NCBI RefSeq assembly: GCF_900520355.1
Contig: NZ_LS999521.1
Location: 3,100,001-3,164,000 of the forward strand
Length of the DNA: 64,000 bases
Source: Acinetobacter calcoaceticus
GTDB lineage: Bacteria; Pseudomonadota; Gammaproteobacteria; Pseudomonadales; Moraxellaceae
Direction: 5' to 3'
Numbering within the stretch: the first letter of the stretch is position 1; the number at the start of each line of letters is the position of its first letter. The notes under the pieces were generated by a model. It ran no database searches. It saw only the letters and a program-made list of their open reading frames with translations, and was not told where the DNA came from. Shown here piece by piece: positions 47,507 to 55,124 of the stretch. The translations under genes and the position numbers were made by a program.

Positions 47507-48094
47507 ATGCGTACATATGCCTATGTTAGAATAGAGCCTAATTTGCAATTTGAATTTTCTAGATATATCTCTTTTTTTAGTGAGTATGGCTATAAAATCC
47601 AAAAGAATAGATTAGTAGTAGAAGAAGTATCTGTTGATAAATCTATTGCTTATAGAGATAAATTTCTTAATTTAATAAGCTATTCTTTAGAAGAAGGAGA
47701 TGCTTTAGTGATAAAAAGCATGGATTGCTTAGGTAACAGCTTTGAGGAAATTTTAGGAATAGTTGACAAAATTGATCAAAAAAAGATTCGATTAATATGC
47801 TTAGATTATTCTAAAAATGAAATTAATGGTGACTTGAAAATTTTCTTCCTCCATTTTTTAAAGTTATCAGCCGAATTTGAGAAGTTGTTCAAGTCTGACA
47901 ATAAGATATTTAAGGATCACAAACCAACAAGAAAAGTTGGTCGGCCAGAAATTTTAAATAATGAACAAAAAAATAGAGTGATTGAATTATTTAAGAAAGG
48001 CTATAGCGTATATTCACTCGCTAAAGAATTTTCAGTTACAAGAACAGTAATCCAAAGAATTTTAAATAATGCAACAAAAAGTAATATATTGTAA
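47507..48094 (+). CDS. Resolvase-like DNA-binding protein lacking catalytic residues (copy 2)
   Basis: 195 residues, homologous along its length to the copy at 46089-46673. Shared blocks are MRTYAY, SVDKSI, SYSLEEGD, DCLGN, EIL, HFL, FEKLF, KVGRPE, SVYSLAK and RTVIQRI. The N-terminus MRTYAYVRIEPN aligns with RVST but carries Glu at the catalytic serine, and KSMDCLGNSF lacks both Arg of DRLGR. The HTH (about 150-190) is well kept. A regulatory or DNA-architectural role is inferred. No Shine-Dalgarno is visible before the ATG. AT-rich and foreign-looking. Confidence 0.78.
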   Translation: MRTYAYVRIEPNLQFEFSRYISFFSEYGYKIQKNRLVVEEVSVDKSIAYRDKFLNLISYSLEEGDALVIKSMDCLGNSFEEILGIVDKIDQKKIRLICLDYSKNEINGDLKIFFLHFLKLSAEFEKLFKSDNKIFKDHKPTRKVGRPEILNNEQKNRVIELFKKGYSVYSLAKEFSVTRTVIQRILNNATKSNIL

Positions 48095-48612
48095 TTATTA
48101 GGCGGTTAAGTAAACTCAACTTCAGATAACGCTAAATTTTAGGAACTAAACAAAATAAACCATTGAAATTTATAAATTCAAAATTTATTTCCTTTTTAAA
48201 TTTAGATATAAACTATTATATATTAAATTACTTTTTTCCTTATAATTCGTTAAAAGTAATTTTTATAGTTTTTATTATAATTGTTTTTTCTTTAAATCTA
48301 TTATTATTTAACTCTAAATATATAAAAAAATATTTTAATTTTCAACAATTTAGCATAACTACTTTAAATAAAATATAATTTATATAAATTTTCTATTGAT
48401 TATATTATATTTACATCGTAGAGTTGCTTCCTATGAATTAAAATGATTCAACTCTCAAGAAAATCTTTATAGTATAAATCTATTTAGAAATATGGCTTAA
48501 CAATTTAACCATTTGAAATTTATAAATTTTGGCTTTTAACGAAAGCAATTTTATGCTTTTAAAGCATATATTATGAAAATTTATTTATTTTAAAATATGA
48601 TAAATATTTAAT
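48095..48612. other. AT-rich region, no supported gene
   Basis: About 520 bases of AT-rich sequence. A 71-codon frame at 48163-48378 would encode a very hydrophobic Ile/Leu/Phe/Asn-rich peptide from a TTG start without a ribosome-binding site. It is not annotated as a gene. No repeat or RNA recognised. Confidence 0.4.
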
Positions 48613-48987
48613 ATGAATGATATTTTTTGGAATTCTTCAATAGGCCCAACCACAGGTAAGATTTATATTCCTACAGGAATTGGACCTTTTCCTACAATTA
48701 TTATTTTTGATACAGGTTTAATAAAAAGTACAAAAACTTATGCTAGCTTCTATGCAAAAAAAATGAAAGAAATAGGTTTTTCAGTTTTTATAATAAAAAT
48801 AAATATAAGTAAAAAAAATGAAATAGGTTCAATAATAGATTATATTTTAAAAAGAAATGAAGTAAACAATAATAAGATATACTTAATAGAAATTGAAAAA
48901 AATAATTTGATAGATTTAAATATAGAATTATATAAAAATTATTTTCAGGCTATTGCTTCAATTAATTACTTTAGTTTAAATAGCTAA
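48613..48987 (+). pseudogene. Possible remnant of an alpha/beta-hydrolase gene (124 aa)
   Basis: 124 residues beginning MNDIFWNSSIGPTTGKIYIPTGIGPFPTIIIFDTG, which resembles the N-terminus of dienelactone-hydrolase or other alpha/beta hydrolases (G-x-I-x-x-P-x-G-x-G-PFPTII). The frame stops at 124 residues, half the usual length, and the position expected for the nucleophile elbow GxSxG reads IYLIEIEKNN. No Shine-Dalgarno is seen. The AT bias (Ile, Asn, Lys) is extreme. It is either a decayed remnant or a diverged short protein; confidence is low. Confidence 0.35.
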
Positions 48988-49030
48988 CATTTAAAAAACT
49001 TTCTTAAAATTATTTGAATGTCTTATAGGC

Positions 49031-49055
49031 AGACTAAGCACCTAAAGCTTAGTCT
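49031..49055 (+). terminator. Hairpin between 48613 ORF and lipoprotein gene
   Basis: AGACTAAGC-n7-GCTTAGTCT, a perfect 9-bp stem, followed by ACTTTTATG on the plus strand. It is best placed to terminate plus-strand transcription. Confidence 0.5.
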
Positions 49056-49074
49056 ACTTTTATGTACTTAATTA

Positions 49075-49482
49075 TTAAAAACCATGACTAACAGATGATT
49101 TAGAGACATAAATTGAATTTTGTGGCTTTGCATCTTCTACCCAGCATGATTTAGAGACATCAATCTCCTCACCACTTACTAAAATAATTTTTGTCTGTTT
49201 CAAATCACTACTAACATTACTCGCAGCATAGTAATGATGCTTATCACAAATCACTGTTTTCTTATGATTACTTGCATATTGAGCAGCTTTATCTTCGGTA
49301 ACCTCACCCGTACCTACGCTAGGATAGCCTGATTTTTCTGCTATCAAGTACAACTTATGATTAGCAATGGTATTAATAGAAGCTGGTGAATAAACCGATT
49401 GATGCCCATACGGTTGATTCACGCATCCAGCTAAGATTAGTGTTAATGAAAATACGATTTGAGTTAGAATTAAATTCTTCAT
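49075..49482 (-). CDS. Lipoprotein of unknown function (135 aa)
   Basis: A 135-residue lipoprotein: MKNLILTQIVFSLTLILAGCVNQPYG has lipobox LAGC (Cys20). The mature part has two further cysteines (TVICDKHHYYAASN and VSKSCWVEDA) that could form a disulfide. Codon use is less AT-biased than its neighbours, so it may be an ancestral gene between acquired segments. No domain recognised. It is transcribed in the same direction as the SD-locus operon but about 600 bases downstream of it. Confidence 0.7.
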   Translation of the reverse strand: MKNLILTQIVFSLTLILAGCVNQPYGHQSVYSPASINTIANHKLYLIAEKSGYPSVGTGEVTEDKAAQYASNHKKTVICDKHHYYAASNVSSDLKQTKIILVSGEEIDVSKSCWVEDAKPQNSIYVSKSSVSHGF

Positions 49483-50083
49483 TAATTTTAATCCTCATGT
49501 TAAATATATAAACATCCATTTTTATAAAACCCATCTTAAATTAAATTTTATAGAAGTAGGATTATTAATAATAGATATGTCACTAAAATAAGTTTAAGTG
49601 AAGTTTAACTTTACACTCTTAAATAAAAATAAAAGAAATCAATATAGTTTTAAATTCTTTATCAATTAAGAAGAGTCCACACCCTAAAAGACTGTGGACT
49701 TAGTGAATATCACTCAAACCTGAAATACGAGGATAATTATATAATAAGCATCCTCAAGATTATATTCACATGAGAGCTAAACCTTATCAATTACAAATTA
49801 ATTAAGTGCAAAATAAATTTTTATAAGAAAAAAATTATCCTTAATTTACATGCAATAAGCTCACTCACAACTTAAAAAAAGTTTTAAAATTATGTTTTAA
49901 ATCTAATTTTTAAGTCACCCTTCAATTAAAAAAGTACTTTTTTAATAATTTAAAAAACTACACTTTTAGAAAAATATTAAAAATATAATAAAACTATTTT
50001 ATAATTTTTTATATTTAAAATTAATTAAATATAAAAAATTTCTTATTTTCAAATTTAATAAAATAAATTATAGACATCAAGAA
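49483..50083. other. AT-rich region downstream of the SD-locus operon
   Basis: About 600 bases without a supported gene. It contains an 8-bp inverted repeat, AGTCCACA (49674-49681) and TGTGGACT (49693-49700), with an 11-base loop and no clear T-run. That could be a weak terminator or a relic site. The remainder is A/T runs. Confidence 0.4.
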
Positions 50084-51070
50084 TTACAAAGATAAAAAAT
50101 CTTTCTCATCAGAATTTAGTTTTATTCCAGATTCTAGGATTGTTTTTTTAAGGCATTTAATAACTATTGCTGAGTTATAAAAATTATTATATCTATTTAA
50201 TGGGAGTAAGACACTTCGATCACTTGCTACTAGTGATAAATTTGATAAAAAATTCCTCATAAATATATAACCAGAGAAAGACTTATCTTTAAAAACTAAA
50301 CTATCATCAACATACGTACGCTTTATTATGCTATCTGGTAAATTCAATTGACTGTCATTCATCTTAGACAAAAAAGCTAATCTATACCACAACTTATTGT
50401 AAGGTACTTGGTAAATATTATTTTGTAAACTGCTACTACTTGTTGGTAAAATAACTCTCCCCTTTATATCAATGTCATCTTTTCTTAATAATCTTTCTGA
50501 CCAGTTTGCCATACCTTCAAGATACCAACTTGGTTTTAATGGACTATACCCATATTGATAAAGATGAAATATCTCATGAGCAACAACTGTCCAGTAATTA
50601 CCCGGAAAATTTTTTAATCTACTATTTAATTTGATTAATAATGCTTTTTCGTTTTTTGCCCCATCAAAACTGGATAAATAGGGTTTATCGTAGGCAATAC
50701 CATTATAACTTAGACTAACTACATGAATATCAATATATCTTACCTCAGATTTATATCTTGGGCTATTGAGAGGATTAATAAAACCTAGATAGTCAAGTGC
50801 ATCTATAGTTGCATTAGCTTGAATTGCAATGTTTTCTATATAATCTGGAATATTATTTTTATTGATATCTGTCTGTTCTATCTCATTCAGACTATAGACC
50901 ACCCTAATTTTTCCAGATTTATAATATTTTTTTTCTTCTTTGATAGCCATATTTTCTTTATCCGCCGCTAAACAAGCCAAGCTCAATGATGAGATTAAAA
51001 ATAAGAAAATAATCTTCAATATATTATTTAAATATAATATTTTTCCATAACTTAAAATTATTTTCATCAT
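50084..51070 (-). CDS. Secreted zinc metalloprotease-like protein (HExxH)
   Basis: 328 residues, last gene of the SD-locus operon. ATGATG at 51070 has GGAG 6 bases upstream; it overlaps the glycosyltransferase gene by 47 bases. Residues 16-35 form a secretion signal (NILKIIFLFLISSLSLACLA). DINKNNIPDYIE (68-79) matches the Ca-binding D-x-N-x-N-x-IPDY motif of secreted proteins. VVAHEIFHLYQYGYSPLKPSWYLEGMANWSE provides HEIFH (165-169) and a downstream Glu185, a gluzincin-like zinc site. An extracytoplasmic protease is likely. Acting on the adjacent giant adhesin is my inference. It is not a LapG-type cysteine protease. Confidence 0.75.
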   Translation of the reverse strand: MMKIILSYGKILYLNNILKIIFLFLISSLSLACLAADKENMAIKEEKKYYKSGKIRVVYSLNEIEQTDINKNNIPDYIENIAIQANATIDALDYLGFINPLNSPRYKSEVRYIDIHVVSLSYNGIAYDKPYLSSFDGAKNEKALLIKLNSRLKNFPGNYWTVVAHEIFHLYQYGYSPLKPSWYLEGMANWSERLLRKDDIDIKGRVILPTSSSSLQNNIYQVPYNKLWYRLAFLSKMNDSQLNLPDSIIKRTYVDDSLVFKDKSFSGYIFMRNFLSNLSLVASDRSVLLPLNRYNNFYNSAIVIKCLKKTILESGIKLNSDEKDFLSL

Positions 51071-52538
51071 TGAATCTCCATACAGATTTAGCGCAGTTTT
51101 TATGGAATAAACTTATTTTCTCTCTATTGTTTAATAATTCTACAGTAGTATTAATAAATTTTTCCGTGTTATTATCCTCAATCAAATACCCATTATAGTC
51201 ATTAATAATCATTTCATTGGGTCCATAATCAATATCAAAAGAAATTACTGGACAATTATTCTTTAGAGAATCTAATATAGCCATACAAAACCCTTCAGAT
51301 CCGCTAGTAAATAACATTAGATCTGCATTTTTGAGTACGGAATTTACATCGGAAACGAAATCTCGCAGTCGGACTATTCCTTCCAAATCATTATTTTTTA
51401 TAATTTTTATTAAGTTTTCTTTTTCAGGTCCAAAACCGTAAATATCTAAATTTGCTTGAGGAATTTTTTTGTGAATTTCACCAAATATTTCGATAAGTAA
51501 ATCTAGCCTTTTTACTTTATCAAATCTTGCTAAGCATACACATTGATATTTCTGTCGTGAAGTTGAACTATCACCAAAGCTTGTACTTTTGTAGAAATGT
51601 GGGATAACGGTATAGTTAGAATAAAAACCAAATCTTTCACTAAAATCTATTTTTTGTTTCTCTGTTAGAAAAATAAGATGATCTATTTTATTTAAGTTCT
51701 CAATATAGCTATTGTAGTGAGCATTAGCTTTTGAGTCTTTTTCTCTAGCTTTTGAATAATGTGCAGCATGAATAACCCCAATCACAGTAGAATTTTCTTT
51801 TTTATTCAATAGAATGTTTTTTGCAAAAACTATAGCTCTGTCAATAATATAAACCTTGTGTTCATTCATATTAATTTTGGATAAAGTATATTCAAACAAT
51901 TCAATTTCTGAACTAAACTTTCGTGAAATTACACCCTCCGCTTCATATAGATATAGACTAACTATCTTTCCTTCCTTATTATAATTTCTAGATAGAACAA
52001 GATGATTATTAATATCATAGAAGTCTTCTGTGATAACTAATCTATTACTATCTAAGACTTGTGATGAGCTCAAAACTCCCTTTTCATTAAATTTCAATCT
52101 TTTAACTATTTGTCCGGATTCAAAAATATTTATATGACTTAAAAGTCCTTGCTTATTTTTAACATAATATTTACAGAGTTTATTTTTATCATCAAAGACT
52201 TTAAAATTTCCTAAACTATCACTTTCAATATTTTTTTCTTCTATAGTAAATTTATAATTTTCTTCAGCTTCAAAATTAATTGAAAATTCATTTTTTTGAT
52301 AAAAAGAATATAAATTTAAAAAATTAATATTTTCATTTACTTCAAAATCCAACAATTTACTTATATACAGATCCTTATAAAGTAAATTAATCATAGGGTT
52401 ATACGAAAGAGTACATATATTTACTTTAATTCTATTTCTACTAAATAAATCTGCTCTCTTGATCAACGCAATTAATAGACCATTTTTTTCCTGCTTAATT
52501 GCAGGATAAAGCATATATATACTCTTTTCCTTTAACAT
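51024..52538 (-). CDS. GT4 glycosyltransferase, SdgA/SdgB/GtfA/TarM-like
   Basis: A 504-residue cytoplasmic glycosyltransferase. An N-terminal Rossmann start (SIYMLYPAIKQEKNGLLIALIKRADLF) is interrupted at about 85-205 by a beta-rich insert of short repeated strands (NFKVFDDKNKLCKYYVKNKQG..., REKGVLSSSQV-like). It looks like the DUF1975 extended-sheet domain of GtfA, TarM and SdgA/B. The C-terminal GT4 domain has LARFDKVKRLDLL (Arg338, Lys343 for the nucleotide-sugar phosphates), SEGFCMAILDSL (Glu415 and Asp423 at the E-x7-E positions) and the family-typical SFDIDYGPNEMI (433-444). SdgA and SdgB add GlcNAc to SD repeats in Staphylococcus. The adjacent SD-repeat gene makes that the leading hypothesis. 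AT-rich. Confidence 0.85.
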   Translation of the reverse strand: MLKEKSIYMLYPAIKQEKNGLLIALIKRADLFSRNRIKVNICTLSYNPMINLLYKDLYISKLLDFEVNENINFLNLYSFYQKNEFSINFEAEENYKFTIEEKNIESDSLGNFKVFDDKNKLCKYYVKNKQGLLSHINIFESGQIVKRLKFNEKGVLSSSQVLDSNRLVITEDFYDINNHLVLSRNYNKEGKIVSLYLYEAEGVISRKFSSEIELFEYTLSKINMNEHKVYIIDRAIVFAKNILLNKKENSTVIGVIHAAHYSKAREKDSKANAHYNSYIENLNKIDHLIFLTEKQKIDFSERFGFYSNYTVIPHFYKSTSFGDSSTSRQKYQCVCLARFDKVKRLDLLIEIFGEIHKKIPQANLDIYGFGPEKENLIKIIKNNDLEGIVRLRDFVSDVNSVLKNADLMLFTSGSEGFCMAILDSLKNNCPVISFDIDYGPNEMIINDYNGYLIEDNNTEKFINTTVELLNNREKISLFHKNCAKSVWRFNDENNFKLWKNIIFK

Positions 52539-52548
52539 TATGATTCCC

Positions 52549-53598
52549 TTATCTTAAATTGATAGGTAAAAAATTATTTTTGAAAGGGGGTTTTGCATTT
52601 TCTTGTAACCACTCATAGTAATCAACCTGAGCTTTAGCTACAGGATAGGCCATAAATCCAATTCCGGGGCCTGCATTGACTTCAAATATAGCAATATTCC
52701 CTTCCTGATCAATGCCTAAGTCTAATCCTAATGAGTCTAAACGCCATGCATATTGCTTTTGAAAAGCGAGTGGAAATTTTTCGAAGATCTTCTTTATACT
52801 TTTATTAATTTTTTCAAATGAGTCTGGATAAAATTGTTCTAAAAACATTTTTTCACGCGTGGTAATTAAGGCTCCTTGCATACCATTTGTAATATCAATA
52901 TTTTTATTAATATTTACGTAGGGAAAGAATTTTATTAATTTCCACTTTCCACCTGCGCCTCTACTAATTTGCATCCGAAAGACTGTATTAAGTGAATTAT
53001 TTGTAGAACTATTAAAATATTTACTTAAGGAGTAACCTTTATTTTTGATATCTTTATCAAAAAAATTTCTAAGTTCATTTTTATTAAACTCATATCTTTT
53101 ATCCAATTGTTTTACTATATATTTTTTACCTAAAAATTCTACAGAAAAAATTCCTTTTCCTTGATTACTTGATAATGGTTTTAATATCACTTTTTTATAT
53201 TTTTGAATTGCATTCGAAAGATCATCAAATTCTTTACAGTCATCAACACTTATCAAGAATTCATTGATATCTTCGATTTTTTTAAGTTTTAGATCAACAT
53301 TTTTTTTTGTTCCAATTCTATTTGAAGTAAAAGGAATTATTTCTGCTAATTTTAAATATATTTCTTTATCCTCAGCCTTAACAGCTAGCCTATTTTGAAT
53401 TACATCAGGAAAGTTAAATTCTTTTTCTAAAACTTTTCCATTTAATATAGTCTTACCTACTATCTTTTCAGTTTCAAAACATACATCTTTTGCTGTAAAA
53501 ACATAAGCTTCGTGCCCTCGACTTTGGGCAACAATAATGAAAATTTCCTCTACATCTGTTAGATTCTTTGCTGGTTTTAAAATTCCAAATATAGACAT
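52549..53598 (-). CDS. YheC/YheD-type ATP-grasp ligase
   Basis: A 349-residue ATP-grasp protein. VILKPLSSNQGKGIFSVE (137-154) is the ATP-binding Lys and glycine loop, VFRMQISRG and WKLIKFFPYVN lie in the central sheet, and LGLDLGIDQEGNIAIFEVNAGPGIGF (290-315) supplies the Mg-binding Asp, Glu306 and Asn308. YheC/YheD proteins are best known from Bacillus spore coats; ATP-grasp enzymes join a carboxylate to an amine or thiol. It ends 10 bases before the glycosyltransferase gene and overlaps the serine hydrolase gene by one base. Substrate unknown. A role in adding an amino acid or similar group to the glycan or protein is speculation. Confidence 0.78.
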   Translation of the reverse strand: MSIFGILKPAKNLTDVEEIFIIVAQSRGHEAYVFTAKDVCFETEKIVGKTILNGKVLEKEFNFPDVIQNRLAVKAEDKEIYLKLAEIIPFTSNRIGTKKNVDLKLKKIEDINEFLISVDDCKEFDDLSNAIQKYKKVILKPLSSNQGKGIFSVEFLGKKYIVKQLDKRYEFNKNELRNFFDKDIKNKGYSLSKYFNSSTNNSLNTVFRMQISRGAGGKWKLIKFFPYVNINKNIDITNGMQGALITTREKMFLEQFYPDSFEKINKSIKKIFEKFPLAFQKQYAWRLDSLGLDLGIDQEGNIAIFEVNAGPGIGFMAYPVAKAQVDYYEWLQENAKPPFKNNFLPINLR

Positions 53599-54392
53599 TA
53601 TATTACTCCCATTAAATCATTAATTATTTCTTGATCAATCAATCTACTATGATCACTTTTTGAATATCCTAGACAAGCAACAAGGTAATTATTGCGTATT
53701 TTTACTATCTGTATACTATTAAATACATTGGGAAAAAGTGTTCCTGTTTTAATAAATATTTTTTCATTTGTTTCAAAATCAATATTGATATAATTTTTAT
53801 TTCTCTGAACAACGATACTCTGATGAGCATAAAATAAGAAAGATTCTATTTTTTTGTTCTTCAATATATTAACAACTAGTTTCAATAAATCATCAACAGT
53901 TGTATATTGTTTGTTTTTATATAAGCCATGGGAATTTAAAATATTTGTAAGTTTCATCCCGAGTTTATTTATTAATTTTATTGCATGCTCTTCATAAGAA
54001 ATTTTCGTTTTTTCTTCAATTACTTCTTTTAAAACCTCAGCACTTGTATTACTTGATTTAAATAACATATTTTTAAGTAAGTCATTAATTGTTATAAGAT
54101 CATTTTCAAATAAGTTATAACCACTTCCAACAATTAGATTATTTTTTTTAATTTTCACAATCTCTCTTAAAGAAATATTTAAATCGAATACCAAAAAGAG
54201 TGTTAATAATTTTATAACTGACCCAGGTACAATTTTTATATTTTCATTCCTAGAATAAACCTCAATACTATGCTCTTCATTAACAATATAGATTGATAAT
54301 GATTTAGCAGAGATTCTCTCAATTTTTTTCATAATTGAGTTAAATTCGGCTAATCCTATTAATCTAGTATCAATACTTGTAATAGTGCTCAT
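53598..54392 (-). CDS. Signal-less serine hydrolase of the PBP/beta-lactamase fold
   Basis: 264 residues with all three motifs of penicillin-interacting serine enzymes in order: SVIK (58-61), SSN (113-115) and KTG (215-217). The spacing fits class A beta-lactamases and D-Ala-D-Ala carboxypeptidases. No signal peptide or membrane anchor is present (MSTITSIDTRLIGLAEFNSIM), so it should stay in the cytoplasm, unusual for this fold. The Glu166-type omega-loop residue of class A lactamases was not found, so antibiotic hydrolysis is unlikely. Inside a glycosyltransferase/ATP-grasp operon it may be an amidase, esterase or transacylase for an intermediate. Confidence 0.75.
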   Translation of the reverse strand: MSTITSIDTRLIGLAEFNSIMKKIERISAKSLSIYIVNEEHSIEVYSRNENIKIVPGSVIKLLTLFLVFDLNISLREIVKIKKNNLIVGSGYNLFENDLITINDLLKNMLFKSSNTSAEVLKEVIEEKTKISYEEHAIKLINKLGMKLTNILNSHGLYKNKQYTTVDDLLKLVVNILKNKKIESFLFYAHQSIVVQRNKNYINIDFETNEKIFIKTGTLFPNVFNSIQIVKIRNNYLVACLGYSKSDHSRLIDQEIINDLMGVI

Positions 54393-54395
54393 CCT

Positions 54396-55121
54396 TCACT
54401 CCACTATTAATTTTTCTAAGTTCATTTTTACTAAATTGTTTTTTTGTAAATTAAATTCAATTAAAAATTTTTGAATATTATCTATTTCCAGTTTTTGAAT
54501 ATCTGAAAATCCATATTCCCACCATTTTGATTTTAATAAATGATTAATAATATCATCATCAAATCTGTATTTTATAATTTTGGCTGGATTACCACCGACA
54601 ATTGCATAAGGGGGAACATCCTTTGTAACGACTGAATTTGCAGCAATTACAGCTCCATTTCCGATAGTTATTGTTGGTTTTAGCAACACCCTTGCCCCTA
54701 TCCAAACATCATGACCAATATCAAGTATTTTGAACTCAGGGTTATTTGGTAACCTTCGGGCATTTTGATCCATCTTATTAACTTCCAAATATTTTTGATA
54801 AATTATAAAATTTCGATCATATGTTGTTGCTGAGGTTGTGAGCCATTCATGAGGATGCCTTAAACCAAGCACTCTTACTCCCTCTGCTATTGAGCAATAC
54901 CGACCTACTTTAGTCGTAATTGGTAATACAGACCAGCTATAAGAAAATGCCCCCATACTCCAAACATTATTACCGACTAAAAATGCACAAAATGGTTCAA
55001 TTTCTACTTTTTCGAGAAAATTAATGTAATCTTCATCAAGAAACCTTGAGTTACCATTACGAGTAAAATATATATTATGTTTACTCATATTTTTTTTTAG
55101 CTCTATATATTGTCTTTTCAT
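54396..55121 (-). CDS. CatB/XAT-type hexapeptide acetyltransferase
   Basis: A 241-residue left-handed beta-helix transferase. GRYCSIAEGVRVLGLRHPHEWLTTSATTYDRNF contains the xenobiotic acetyltransferase-like region with the likely catalytic His in HPHEW. IGHDVWIGARVLLKPTITIGNGAVIAANSVVTKDVPPYAIVGGNPAKIIKYRF is the hexapeptide repeat and acetyl-CoA end. CatB-related enzymes O- or N-acetylate sugars and antibiotics; in this operon a sugar substrate is more likely than a drug. It lies 3 bases from both neighbours, implying coupling. AT-rich. Confidence 0.87.
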   Translation of the reverse strand: MKRQYIELKKNMSKHNIYFTRNGNSRFLDEDYINFLEKVEIEPFCAFLVGNNVWSMGAFSYSWSVLPITTKVGRYCSIAEGVRVLGLRHPHEWLTTSATTYDRNFIIYQKYLEVNKMDQNARRLPNNPEFKILDIGHDVWIGARVLLKPTITIGNGAVIAANSVVTKDVPPYAIVGGNPAKIIKYRFDDDIINHLLKSKWWEYGFSDIQKLEIDNIQKFLIEFNLQKNNLVKMNLEKLIVE

Positions 55122-55124
55122 ATG

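Noticed and set aside
46089..48094. Active site-specific recombinases driving an invertible segment
   Set aside because: Catalytic Ser and Arg residues are missing in both proteins and no flanking inverted recombination sites were seen.
48163..48378. 71-codon hydrophobic frame
   Set aside because: TTG start, no ribosome-binding site, composition expected from AT-rich noncoding DNA.
53598..54392. Calling this gene a beta-lactamase
   Set aside because: No signal peptide and no recognisable class A omega-loop Glu; context is glycan or protein modification.
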